Of a DNA stretch of 64,000 nucleotides, positions 22,901 to 35,994 are shown one piece after another. The notes under the pieces are model-generated. The model saw only the letters and a list, made by a program, of their open reading frames with translations. It searched no databases and was not told where the DNA came from. Numbering within the stretch: the stretch's first letter is position 1; the number at the start of each line of letters is the position of its first letter. A program made the translations under genes and the position numbers. The DNA comes from Aquilaria yunnanensis (Eukaryota; Streptophyta; Magnoliopsida; Malvales; Thymelaeaceae): NCBI GenBank assembly GCA_039654915.1, contig CM077597.1:77688001-77752000 (forward strand). The letters are read 5' to 3'.

Positions 22901-24223
22901 CTTATAAACTTATTAAAATAACTGTGTTGCCTTGGTAATCAAGTTTTAGGTCTCGGAGAGCCATTACAATAATGCTATCTTTGATTGTAAGATCCTAGGG
23001 GTTCGGTTAGAGGTTCGATTCAACAACTATCCTTGGTTGTTTAAATATAAAAAATAATGATACAAAGTTATTTATTCAAAAACTGGAGATGAAACTAACA
23101 ATATCATCATCAATTTACCTGTTTGTGATAGACAATTTGGTGCTAACATTATGGTCTAAATTTTAATTCAAAAGATAATTCATAATCTAGTATATTGTTT
23201 TATCATCAAGAGGAAGAATTATTATTCAAAATGTCCTAGCAATATGTTGTAAGAACACAGTGCTAATAAGTCATAATTTAGTATATAAAACATTTGAGCC
23301 ATTATATTTTTTTGTAAGAGTGTCAATGAAAATTTGTATTACTATAGTCCTAAATGGTTCTTTATTGATGTGGACTTCGTGAAAATCACATCAATTGAGA
23401 GTCCATATCTATTTCTTATCTCAGGGACTCTGATGAAATCAAAGTTTAATATGAATATCAAATAACATTTTTTCATATAGATATGAAATGTTATATGCGA
23501 GTATAGGTATTGCACGATAGAGCATGATCATTAATTTGAAAAATAAATAAAAAAATAGATATGAAAAAAAAATTGACTTTGGTAGGCACGTGCGGCATAT
23601 GTTGGTCTCAATTATAATATAAAATATTGCTAAGGCTTTTACTTAGATCCTGTGAAAATTTTCTATTTAGTATGGTCCCTCGAGTGTCTCGCTAATTTGG
23701 CTCAACTACATAGGGTATTATGGCAACAGTCGAGGTAAACGTAAATCAAAGGTTATGATATTATGTTAAAACATCTAACTTAAAATTACTTGAGTATGAA
23801 TGAGGAGACTTCAATCATAATGTAGAGTCTGACTAAGGCCTTCATTTAGACTATATTGGATTTCACCACTTAATAGTCATCCTTTCATTTTACAGCATGG
23901 TATGAAACATTTGTACATTTATTTTTCCTTTTTATTTTTTTTATTGTTGGAAATTAGAGTACTATGGAATGGGTACCTTATCATTTCCACAAATCATGAT
24001 TGTTCTCATCATATAGTGGCAGAAACAGACTTAGATATCAATATATTCATTTTTTATGGCAGATCCAAGATTTTTTAAATAAAGTACACATACATGCTGA
24101 TGTTTTTGAGGTATGCAACAACTGCTAAAGATTAAAATAATTAAGTTATAATTATGATACAATTATTAAAAAGCTATTTTCAAAAGAAAATGAAGCATAA
24201 AGGCAAAAGTGCCAACTTGTATG
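19994..24223. other. AT-rich intergenic interval, nothing recognised
   Basis: About 4.2 kb without an open frame longer than 65 codons and without a family I can name. A TATA-like CTATAAATACTC occurs near 20571, but no gene follows it. Some text looks like decayed LTR or gene sequence (for example around 22380-22480), too eroded to call. Confidence 0.4.
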
Positions 24224-24528
24224 TTTATACTTACTAGATCACTTAACTTCATCTTGTATCTTAACTTTTCCCATGTTTGAAGAGAAAAGCAAGTTGTGCA
24301 AAACAAAAAATCAAGGTCTATGTGGGAGGAAAAATGAAAGTTAAGGGGTCAAAATTGGACTTTTTTGAAAAAAAAAAATTTATCTACATAAAGAAGACAA
24401 TGGGCTATTGCTTAGATTTTTTTTAAGATAAAGGCAACCCATCTTTTTTATTTGAATAAATATTATTGAGTTTAAGTGGTCCACTAAAAAATTAAATGAG
24501 GTCTACTTACCAAATCATGTACTCTATC

Positions 24529-24800
24529 CATCCCATAAAGGATGATGCATTTCTCCGAATATAAAGATTAAGATGTGTATAATTTATGATATCTTTTCCA
24601 TTTTTGCCCTCAAAATCAAAATTAAAAATTTTTTGGGTTATGTGCTGTGATATTTTCGATAATGACTAAAAAAGAAATGATTTTTTTTTTGGATTTTGTA
24701 TAATGAAAGTTTGAATGAAGATTATTTTTTTTATTTTGTTTAGTGAGAGTTTAAAAAAGGGTACATGGTAAATTATATTTTAAAAGCTTTCTAAAAAGGT
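24529..24800. mobile_element. Half-decayed Stowaway-like terminus
   Basis: TACTCTATCCATCCCATAAA resembles the Stowaway terminus CTCCCTCCGTCCCATAAA after a TA. No matching right-hand inverted repeat is found within 300 bp. The same fragment recurs in copy 2 at about 39111. Probably a truncated MITE older than the segmental duplication. Confidence 0.35.
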
Positions 24801-24929
24801 TGAAAATAAAATACACTTAGCCTATACATTGCACCCAAAGTTTCTAAATATTTACATTTCTATCATTGTTCCTATTAAGCTTTGCACTTTCTCCATTTTC
24901 ACCTACTTTCTACCACTCCACAATCAAGG

Positions 24930-25400
24930 GCTCATCATCCATTCTTTCCATCTCCTCCATCTTAATCTCCTACAACCTTGCCATCATCTTTCACAGCTCC
25001 CTCTCATGCTTTCTTGTCTCGTAAGTTACCAAATTAATAAACCTCTTACCTCTCATCTTCTTTCTTTATCCTTCATCAATTCACTGGAGCTCCAATCCTA
25101 CTAGCCGTCATCATTGGTTGCACTCGATGCATTAACATCACCGACTACCTCTATGGCATCCATTCCTAGCAGCACAAGTGCATGAACTTCTACAAAGTTA
25201 TAAACTGTTTGAAAAAATATGTCATTGTGGATTTGCTACTAGAGCGCTACAATGACTCAAAAGTCAGAAAAATCCCATTTTGTTGCTGGAACAACACTTT
25301 CATGTCATCGCAGATGAACTTGTCCAAGTTTAGGACCATTTTTTGATTACGGGCCTTCAAGATCCCCTTGTGTTACTATTGCTCTTTCATGTTCTGCTAG
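24930..25400 (+). pseudogene. Unrecognised protein-like fragment (copy 1)
   Basis: The plus-strand reading from about 25105 to 25345 gives a long, nearly open stretch (IIGCTRCINITDYLYGIHS, then CMNFYKVINCLKKYVIV, then DLLLERYNDSKVRKIPFCC) with more varied codons than the AT-rich surroundings. It is preceded by a possible exon end CTTGTCTC|GTAAGT at about 25020. I do not recognise the family. Stop codons (TAG near 25167, TGA near 25346) and lack of flanking exons suggest a relic. The same stretch is kept in copy 2 at about 39520-39990. Confidence 0.35.
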
Positions 25401-26039
25401 GTTTTTCTTATCTTTAATGAGTCTCTTGCTAAGCTACTCTAATTTCATATTGTGTCGATTATGCTTTTTCCTTTACCTACAATATTAATTATACTTTCAT
25501 CTCTATTTTTTAATATTAATAGACAAAAGAAAAATTATCTTGCTTTTGTAGAAAATAACAACTAACAATTCGAATTCAAAAGCTGATATAAAAAATGTAA
25601 AAGTATATCTCAAAACCTGATAATAAAATTATAAAAAAAAAATTAGAATGATTATTGTGCTATTCTACTTTGTAAGAAGTGTTGTTCCATTCATACAAAT
25701 GTATTATTCTATAATATGTTGTCCATTCTGTAGGATGTATTGCTCGTAAATTATATTGCTCTATTTAGTAAAAAGTATTATTTTATTCACTTAAATGTAT
25801 TATTCTATAATATGTTGTTCATTTTGAAAAAAATATTGTTTGTAAATAATGCCACTTGATTTAATAAAAAATTTTATTCCATTTAAACAAATTTGTTATT
25901 CTATAAAGTGCAGTTCCCTTCAGACAAATATATTGCTTTATAATGTGTTAATCATTTATACTTGCATCACAAACAATGACAAAGATAATCAAAAAAATTC
26001 TTCTGAATTATTTACTTAACATCATTTTTTTAAAGATAG

Positions 26040-29000
26040 CTAAAGGTGATAAACTTAATCATTATAACCACAATATCCCTAACCGCCAACAAAACAACAT
26101 CAACATATGAATCATATATCACTTGTTGATTTTTGGAAAAGAGGTACATGGACCATTATAATTCATATGTATACCATGGTTGCTGCTTAAATTGAACCAT
26201 TTTGAAAATAATAGAAGATTTAAAACCTTCAATCTTTTCTACCGATGCAACAATATTATAAATTGGCATCCACAAGTTAATCTTAGAAGCAAATTTATTT
26301 AGGATAAATTTGCAAAATATTGAATCTAGAAAATCAAATGTTAAAGTTGTCATTCTATTATAGCAATATATAAAAAATCTTAAAAAAAAAAACATAAAGA
26401 GTAACATACCCCTCACCACAAGAAAAATGATAATTGTCTTATGTCACAAACTCTAAAGATATTGTGCTATACTACTATTTTGAGTATTGATTTTCATTGC
26501 TTTCCTCAACATACAAAAAAATTTCATTTATAAACATATGTTAAAAATTTTTAAGATAGGATATTTATTTTCTTTGTTCTCTTTCCCTCTTCTATCCTCT
26601 TTTTTGGGTTTCAACAAAACATGAGTTACACTTTAGTTTTCTTAACATTCAAGATCAATTTGCAAAATACTAGATCTAAAAAATCAAAAACTAAAATTCT
26701 TTACAAACTATAGCAATGTATAAAAAAAATTTAAAACATATAAATGGTCATACTTCTTACCCCAAGAAGAATGGTGCATGTTTTATGTCATAACATGTAA
26801 AGATATTATGTAACACCATTATTTTTAGTATTGATTTTCATTACTTTTTTTAACATAAAGAGTATATTTTTTTTTACTTCCCCATTCCCCTTCCTATCCC
26901 TTATATGGCTTTCAACAAAATAGAAATTAGACTTTAGTTCTCAAATTTTAAGGTTTTTTTAAAAAAAATATATCTCTTTCAGACTAGAGAGAGCCATAAT
27001 TATTGTTTGAATTTTTAACTGTCAATTTTTCTAGTTTAATTCTTACACTAGGGGCCATTGTGCATTATGCATTAAACATCTTCATATATCACAATGAGAC
27101 TATAATTAATTGATCAAGAAAAATTATTGTACTATATAGAAATGTAGGTTATAGTAGCTATATTTCATACCTCTTGACTATCATTGTCATAATAAAAAAA
27201 AACTATGATTCAAAAAAAAAATAAAAAAATTGGGAGCATGTGAGTAAAATAAAATAAAATTTATTAAGAATGAAAAAAATAAGAAAAATCCTTTTAATAG
27301 TTACACTTTTGGAAGCCAACGAAATAAAATATTTTAGTTTCCTAAGAAACTTAATTCTGAAATCTTATAATATAGGTGTTGACACATTCATCATTGATGA
27401 AAGGTAATTAAAGTAAAGCATAACTTATAATTCACATGATGTCATTTTACAAAGTGAGCTAAAGAAGAAAGACTTAATAGTCTAAACTAAAGCATACTTA
27501 GCTTCCAAAGTAAAATATATCGTTTGTTAATGATTTTTCATAAAATTGGGGTCCATGGGCCATCATAATTCATATGTAAATCATATCATTTTATTAGTTA
27601 TACTATATTGAAAATAATAGAAGATTTAAAACTTACAATTTTTTCTCCAAAGACAACAATGTCGAAAAATTAGCATCGGCAAGTTTATAATAAGAGTAAA
27701 TTCATTTAGTTTAAATTTGTAAAATATTGGATTTAGAAAATCAAAAGCCAAAATTCATAACAAAAATTTCAAAAATATAAAAGGATTATACTCATTCAAA
27801 GAAGAATGACACTTGTCTTATATTATAGAGTTTAAAGATATTATGCTATACTATTAATTTTAGTGACAATTTTCATTACATTTTTTAACACACATACAAA
27901 TCTCATTTATAATGTTAAAAAAATTTTAAGTCATAGAGTTTATTTTCTTTCTCCCCATTATCTTTTCTTTCCCTTCTATAGGTTTCAACAAAACATAAAT
28001 CGTACTTTAGCTATTTAATTTTTAATTTTTGTAAACAAAATCTATATCCTTTTCAGACTAATGAAAAGTCCAAAATTATTTTTGAATTTCTTAACTTTAT
28101 GTTTTTCTAGTTTAATTCTTACACTAGTGGACATTATGCATTATACATAAACATCATCATATCTTCATAATCAAACTATAAGTAATTAATGAAGAAAATT
28201 TTAATAGAATATAAAAATGCAGGTTATGGTAGCTATATTTGGTACATCTTAAGTATGTTCGTCATAATAAAAAAAACTACGACTAAAATAAAATAAAAAA
28301 ATTGAGAGCATGTGAGTAAATTAAAAGATATATTAAGAATGATGAAATAGAAAAAATCTTTATAATTGTTAAACATTCAAAAGCCAACGAAATAACATAT
28401 CTTAATTTCTTAAAAGATTTAATTTTGACATCCCAAAATGTAAGCTTTTATACATTTATCTTTGAATAAAATTGAATAGAGTAAAGTATCAATTATCATT
28501 TACAGGATATCATTTTATATAATGAATTTAATGAGAGACACTTAATCACACCATAACATGCTTAGCTGTTAACACATGAATTATATATTACTTGTTAATG
28601 ATTTTCGAAAAAAAAGAGGGGTCCATGGGCCATTATATATCTATATGTAAACTATTACCATTATATAAGTTATACTATATTAAAATCAATAAAAGATTTA
28701 AAAAGTTACAACCTTTCCTTCAAAGAAAACATTATCTATTTGCAAGTTTGTCTTACAAGCAAATTCATTCAGGATGGATTTGCAAAATATTGGATCCAGA
28801 AAATCAAAAGTAAAATATTTCAACAAACTATAGCAATATATAAAAGAAATTTGAAAAAAAATAAAATAAAATAGTTCATAGTCCTTACTCCATGAAGAAT
28901 GACACTTGCCTTTTGTCATAGATTCTAAAAATATTTTGCTGCACCATTATTTAGTGTTGATTTTCATTACTTTGCTTAACATATAGGCAAATCTCATTTA

Positions 29001-32000
29001 TAAATACATATTAAACAAATTTTAAGACAAGATGTTTATTTTCTTCTTTCTTTTTCCCTTGCCTATACCTTATTATAGTTTCAAGAAAACTATAATCAAA
29101 TTTTAGTTCTCTAATTTCTATTTTTTTACAAAAATAATTAAAGTACAGCATCATTTATCATTTACATGATATTACTTCACAAAATGAGTTAAAGCAGGGA
29201 GACTTAATCACGTCAATCATAATTTAATTAGCTTCTAACACATGAATTATATATCTTTTGACAATAACTTTTGAAAAAAAAGGAGTCTATGGACCATAAT
29301 AATTCATTTGTAAACCATGACCTCTATATAAGTTGTACTATACTAAAAATAATAAAATATTTAAAACTTGTAATCTTTTCTCCTAAGACAATAGTATCAT
29401 AAGTTGGCATATGTAAGTTCATTTTAAGAGTAAATTCATTTAGGATGGATTTGCAAAATACTAGATCCAAAACATTAAAAACCAAAAATCTCAATAAACT
29501 ATAGTAATATATAAAAAATTTTGAAAAATATAAATTGGGTCATAAGACTTGTCTCAAGAAAAATGACACTTGTCTTATGTCATAAAGTGTAAAGATAATA
29601 CATTGCACTGCTATTGTCAATATTGATTTTCAATACTTTCTTTGACATATTTTCAAAAATAACTTACCATTAATTTTAGGGCATAAAAGTTTACTTTCTT
29701 TCCTCTTTTTACCTCTCATACCTTTTCTAGGCTTGAACAATATAGAAATTTGATTTCAATTCTCTAATGTTTACTTTTTTTTTTTTCTTAAAACTATATT
29801 CTTTTCAGATTAGTAAATGCAAGAATTATAGTTTGACTTTTTTTTTTAACATCCAATTTTTCTAGTTTAATTTTTACTCCATTAGACATCATTCATTATA
29901 TATAAGGCTTCATCACATCATTGGAATCAGACTATACGTAAACTACAAGAAAAATTTTAACTTTGCATAAAAATATAAGTTATTATAACTATATTTATTA
30001 TCTTTTGACAATCATTGCCACAATAAAAAAAATTAAGATTGAAGAAAGAAAAGGAAAAAATTGAGAGCATATATTTGAAATAAAATAAGATGCATTATGG
30101 ATGATGGAATAGAAAGAATCCTTGCGACAACTAAACTTTCAAAACTTAACAATAGAGAATTTTTTAATTTCCTGAGGAATTTAATTTCAAAATCCAACAA
30201 TGTAAGCATTATACTTTTATCATTAGAGAAAGATAATGAAAGCAAAGCATAACTTATTAATTATTTACTTGTTATCATTTCTCATTATTAGCTAAAGATA
30301 AGAGATCACTAGAATCACAACATTTCTAGCTACTAATACAAGAATATCAATGCAAGAATTATGTATCACCTGTCAGTGATTTTCTAAAAGAAGCTCCATG
30401 GAGAATCATAATTTATATGTAAATCATGACTATTGTATACTTTGCAGCATATTAAAAACAAAATATCTAAAACTTTTAATTTTCTCTCTTAAGGTAACAA
30501 TATCATAAGTTGGCATACGCATTGTAACAATCCCATATCCCACATGTGAGAAACGTAGGAAGCGTTATATAGATATATAATTGTATGAAAATCAACCTCT
30601 TTAATTGGATTATATAATCCTACCAAGTAACCTTTCTAATGTACGATGCCTTGATAGGTGAAGCATGTGCACACCAAGTAAGTCATATCATTGTAGTCCC
30701 GGATTGACTTTTGTCTTTAATTTAAGTTTCTTAACTTTAAATTCCACCATATTGAAAGAAATTAATATATGAGACTTATAATCTTTTCTCATATGATAAT
30801 GATATCATAAGCTAGCTTTCATAAGTTCATCTTATGGGCAAATGCATTTAGGATAGACTTACAAAATACTAAATCCAGAAAATCAAAAGCCAAATTTCTA
30901 AGCATATTGTAGCAATAATTTAAAAACATTAAAAAGATTATACTCCTACCCCAAAAAAGAATGAGATTTTTTTATGTCACAGAGTCTAAAGATATTATGC
31001 TTTAACATTACTTTCAGTGTTAATTTTATTACTTAGGATAGACACAGAACTCATTTATAAATATATGTTAAATACTACTAATTTTAGGATGAAAGATTTT
31101 ATTTTCTTCAATTCTCTAATTTTTACTTGTTTTTAAACTATATTTAAAAGTTTAAATTTTTTCTAATCTTCTACTTTAATTCCTACTCAGTGGACTGTGA
31201 CTGTTATATTAGTTATACCATATTAAAAAAAAAAGGAAAAGAAGATATAAAACTTGTAATCTTTTCTCCTAAGGCAATCATTTCAAAAGTTGCATTTGCA
31301 GGCTCATTTTATAAGCAAATTGATTTGTGACGAACTTGCAAAATACTGGATCCAGAAAATCAAAATTCAAAGTTCTTAATATATTGTAGTAATATATCAA
31401 AATATGAAAATAAAATAAAATGAATTATATTCCCCAACTCAAGACTAATGACAATTTCTCATGTCTTAAAGTCTAAAGATATCATGGTTTATCACTATTT
31501 TTAGTGTTATTTTTTTTTTTACTTTCTCTAACACACAAACACATATTTCATTTATTAATATATGTTAAACACTATTAATTTTAGAACATAGGTTTATTTT
31601 CTTCTGACTCCTTCCCTCTCATGTCCCTTATATGAGTTTCAATAATATAGGAATTAGTCTACAATTATCCTTTTTGAACAAACTACTATAATTATAGTTT
31701 AAGTTTCTTAACTTCCTATTTTTTTTTAGTTTAATTCATACTCCAGTGGACTTTATACATTATAATAAGACTTCATCACATCATCTCAATTAGACTATGA
31801 GTAATTGATGAAAAAAAATTCTAGTAGTGCATAGAAACGTAGGTTAATGTTGTATTTCCTACCTCTTGACTGTCATTAGCATAATAACATAAATTAAGAT
31901 TAAAAAAAGAAAGAAAGAGAAATTATGAGAATATGCAAAATATGAAATACAATGTATTAAGAATTATAGAACAGAAGTAATTCTTATGATACTTAAACTT

Positions 32001-32130
32001 TTAAAAGCTAATAAGAGAGAATATTTTAGTTTTCTGAATAATTTATTTTTGACATTTTACAATAAAAATATTTAAACCTTCATCATTAAATAAATACAAC
32101 AAGAGCAAAACATATGAATTATAAAGCGAG
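26040..32130. repeat. Array of diverged ~0.5-1.4 kb repeat units, copy 1 part 1
   Basis: A composite unit recurs. Its blocks, in order, are: GAATTATATATCACTTGTTA; a TCCATGGGCCAT-like block; AAGATTTAAAACTTACAATC; GGATTTGCAAAATACTGGAT then CCAGAAAATCAAAAGCC; GAATGACACTTGTCTTATGT; TTTCAACAAAATAGAAATT; and CATTATGCATTATACATAA. Anchors of the GGATTTGCAAAATA block lie near 26302, 26650, 27711, 28774, 29443, 30853 and 31328. Spacing of ~0.35 to 1.4 kb shows full (about 1.4 kb) and internally deleted units. Units are clearly diverged from each other, much more than copy 1 is from copy 2. The array therefore predates the large duplication. Confidence 0.75.
30533..30710. mobile_element. Chimeric TRIM-like relic (copy 1)
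   Basis: TGTAACAATCCCATATCCCA matches the start of the TRIM LTR at 53679 (TGTAACACCCCCACGTCCCA) for about 60 bp, through TATAGATATATA. It then switches to sequence resembling the reverse strand of the TRIM interior (ACCAAGTAACC.TTCTAAT, GCATGTGCA, ATCATTGTAGTCCCGG; compare ACCAAGTAACCTCTCTAAT and ATCATCGTGGTCCCGG). So an LTR head is joined to an inverted internal segment. The same relic is in copy 2 at 45064, so it predates the segmental duplication. Confidence 0.55.
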
Positions 32131-32599
32131 AGAAGATTAAATGTCATGAGCATAAAAAAAATTCAACATTTTCTTTAAAGCAATATTATTAAAAAAAATG
32201 TTACTCAGAAAACTAAACTTCTTCATTCATATCAAAGTTTAAAGAATGAGCATAAACAAATCAACAATTCCTTCAAAGCAATAACTTGAACCATTTTTAT
32301 GGACTATTAAAGTACAATTCAAAATTACAAAAAGCCATGATTCCTAATTTCAGCTCCTACTTCTATCTACACACAATCATGATCAAATGTCAGTGTTCCA
32401 GGAAAATTATCTTCATAATTTTCCTCATTCAAAATTTTCTTACATAGATCTAGAGAATTTAGAATTTAACACGTTCAAAGTCTTTATCAGTCCACCATCA
32501 TGAACAACATACATCTCAACCAATTCATAATCTTAAAATATGGCAATTGGTATGTAAATAGTCATTAGCCATCATCACAATTCTTCAACTAATAAGAAT

Positions 32600-33346
32600 T
32601 GTCAAATTAAAAAGCAAATGGTAGTATTCAGGCACATCAACAACATCATCTTTGTCGCCTTCAACCCCTTTTTCATTTCTATTACTCTCACCATCAGTTT
32701 CATCCAAAGTCACATTTTCCTGTCAGCATCATAGACAAGTTTATTAAAGTGAATCTTAATCATAGTTTCCATGCAAGCATTTGTAAACCCTTTATATTTC
32801 ATTTCTTCCCTCAAGAGTTGACGGTGAGCAAATATAGTTATCTAGTAGCAGTATCAATTCCAGTTGCAATAACAGTTACTTCATGGAATATGAGATTCAA
32901 AAGAGTCACGCAAGGATCATGAAGAACATTAATGGCTTTTGAATCGAATTCAGAGATTTGGTAATAATATTGAAATTTACGATTTTTAACATTCTTTTTA
33001 CTCATTTTTTCTTTCATCTTTAGATAGTTGAGCTTTCACCTTTGAATTTTCTTGCACCAATATTAACATGTACGGGATAAAGCTATTTTGTAGCATACTT
33101 CATAGTTTTTCATGTACTTCATCATATGTGCACAACAACAGAAGAGATTATCATCTGCCCTGAAGTACAATCAATGAGTTGTTGGGGAGATGACTCATTG
33201 TTCTTTCCTAAGGTAATTGATCGAGAAATCTTAACAAACTTTGGTGATGCATAAGCATAACAACATGGGGAGTCCCCTTGATTTAAGACAGTACCTATAT
33301 GTGCAATATAATTATAATCTACACTCAATTCATTGGAGAATGACAA
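32600..33346 (-). pseudogene. Papain-like (C1A) cysteine peptidase relic, copy 1
   Basis: The minus-strand frame 33346-33122 reads IGTVLNQGDSPCCYAYASP, then SSPQQLIDCTSG. This matches the papain-family core VxNQGxCGSCWAF...LSxQxLxDC: the catalytic Cys is present (second C of PCCYAYA), the disulfide Cys of CGSC is replaced (S), and W is Y. Downstream on the same strand, degraded pieces such as VTVIATGID (like the PVSVAID segment before the catalytic His) and EEMKYKGFTNACMETM appear among stops. No signal peptide, propeptide or intact C-terminal half is seen. It sits within the repeat array as a ~1.4 kb interruption (about 32130-33545). Confidence 0.6.
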
Positions 33347-33544
33347 TGATTATGGACTTATCACAACTGATGTATTCATCTTGTTCTACATTTACTAATT
33401 GGATGAGCTGGAGAGGAGTCCTGAAGTTACAGAAATACTAGCTAGATGACAATAAGCATTGTCCCTCTGGTTAGATAGCCACCTCTTATGTAGGTATGTA
33501 TTTTTCGATACATAGCACATGTGTGACATAGTTTGGGCTAGGAA

Positions 33545-35990
33545 TTTAATTTTGATACTCAAAAAAATAATCATTTACACTTTGATAAATGAACAAATAT
33601 AATCAAAGCAAAACATTACTTCTTAATCATTTATTTGACATCACTTTGTGGAGTGAACCCAAGGTAAAAGACTTAATCACTAATGGCATATCATCTTTAA
33701 CCTCAATACAAGAATATCAGCACAATAATTATATATCACTTACTAAGAATTTTTTAAAAAATGTGTATATGGACCTTGATAATTCACATTTAAATCCACC
33801 CATAGTATAAGTTGCACCATGTTGAAAAAAAAATATCTAAAACTTGCAATATTTTTTCCTAAGGCAATACTATCATAAATTGGCTTCCAAAAGTTCATCT
33901 CAGGAACAAATTCATTCTGGATGGGCTTGCAATATATTGAAAAAAAAAAATCAAAAGTTGAAGTTCGCAATGAATTGTAGCAATATGAATATTAAGGAAA
34001 AACATAAAATAGATCATACTCCCTACTGCAAGAAGAATAGCACCTGCCTTATATCACATAGTGTACAAATATTGTGTTACATCATTCTTTTTAGTGTTGA
34101 TTTTCATTACATTCATTTGCACATATATGAATCTCATTTACCAATACATGTTAAACACCATAAAATGATGAAGTTTATTTTCGTCATTCTCTTTCCATCC
34201 TCTATGTCGTCTATTGGTTACAACATATAGCAATTGGTTTTTAGTTCTCTAATTTTGATTTTTCTTTTTAAACTTCATCATTTTTGGACTAGTGACTACT
34301 GTAAAATAGTTTGAATTTCTTAATTCCCATTTTTTTAGTTTAATTCTTATGATTGTGGGCATTGTGCATTATGCACAATAGTTTAACACATCATCACAAT
34401 TATACTATAAGTAATTAATAAAGAATAATTCTACTAGTGCATAGAAATAGTTGTTTTGCAGTTGTGTTTACTACCTTTGACTAACATTGTTATAGTAAAA
34501 GAAAGTAAGATTGAAAAGCAAAATTGTGAGCATGTGTGTAAAATAAGATGTATTAATAATGATAGAACAGAAAGTACAGTTGTGACAATTAAGCTTTTGA
34601 AGGACAACAAAATAGAATATTTTAATTTTATGATGAATTTAATTTTAACACTTCGTAATCTAAGCATTTATACTTTCATCATAAACAAATAAATAGAGCG
34701 AAGAAAATCACTTCTTTATAATTTACTTGATATCATTTTTTAAAGTGAGCTAAAGGTAAAAGACTTAATCACTAAAACCATAGTATCCCTAGTTGGCAAC
34801 AAAAGAATATTAGCACATGAATTTTATATCACTTGTTAATGATTTTTGGAAAATGGGGATCCATGAATCATCGTAGTTAATATGTATATCAGCAACCATT
34901 GTATAAGTTACACTACATTGGAAACAAAAGAAGATCTAAAACTTACAATCTTCTCTCTCGAGGCAACTATATCATAAGTTGGCATATTCATTTGGAATGG
35001 ACTTGCAAAATACTAAATCTAGAAAATCAAAAGCCAAAGTTCTTATTATATTGTAGTAATATACTCCCTCCGTCCCATAAATTTTGATACATTTGACTTT
35101 TTGTTGTATTTTGACTCAATTTTATTCATATATTTGTTTGTTAAAAAAAATCAAAAAAAATATATTTAGAAACTACATATTTTGAATTATCATTCATATA
35201 CAAAGATTTTGTATTTATATATTAAAATGTTGAAAATAAAAGATCATAGATTAATTGCCAAAAACAAATGGAGCAAAATTTTTTGCACGGATGGAGTATA
35301 AAAGAACATTAAAAACCATAAAAATAATCATCCCCCACACTCCAAGAGGGATGACACTTGTTCTACGTCACATAGTTTAAAGATATTGTGCTACACCATA
35401 TATTTAATATTGATTCTCGTTACTTTCCTTACCACACATACATATCTCATTTATAAATATATGTTAAACACCATAAATTTTAGGATGAAAGAGTTTATTT
35501 TCTTCCTCCTCTTTACCCTCCTATCCTTTCTCTTGGTTTCAACAATGTAAGAATCAGTCTTCAGTTTTCTAATCTTTATGTTCTTTTAAACTATATCCTT
35601 TTTGGACTAGTTTCAATTTTTACACTTCCTAATTTCCTAGTTTAATTCCAACTTTAGCGAACATTATACATAACGCATAAGACTTCATCACATCAGTACT
35701 ACCATGCTATAAGTAATTGATCAAGAAAAATTCTAGCAGTGCATAGAAATATAGGTTTTGGTAGTTGTATTTTTGGCCTTTTTATTATCACCACTGCATT
35801 AAAAGAAAAAAAAAATCAAAAGCATGCGTGTAAAATAAAAGAAGATGTATTCATAATGATGGAATAAAAAGAGTCCTTGTGACAGTTAAAATTTTTTGGA
35901 AGCCAATAAAATAAAATATTTTAATTTTCTGAAAAATTTAATTCTAGTATACCATAATGTAAATGCCCTTTTTCAACAAAATTGAGTCTA
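33545..35990. repeat. Array of diverged repeat units, copy 1 part 2
   Basis: Continues the unit described for 26040-32130 after the peptidase-relic insert. Block anchors TTGCAATATATTGAAAAA (near 33917) and CTTGCAAAATACTAAATCTA (near 34993) are about 1.08 kb apart, with the same order of side blocks (GAATGACACTTGTTCTACGT, CACATCATCACAATTATACT, TAAGTAATTAATAAAGAA). The second unit is interrupted by a Stowaway MITE. Confidence 0.7.
35064..35296. mobile_element. Stowaway-like MITE, copy 1
   Basis: Starts CTCCCTCCGTCCCATAAATT after TA (35062-35063) and ends GCACGGATGGAG before TA (35297-35298). The ends are inverted repeats (CTCCCTCCGTCCCA against CTCCATCCGTGC). The size of 233 bp, AT-rich interior and TA duplication all fit Stowaway (Tc1/mariner-derived) MITEs. 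An orthologous copy is at 49639-49870. Confidence 0.85.
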
Positions 35991-35994
35991 AGCC

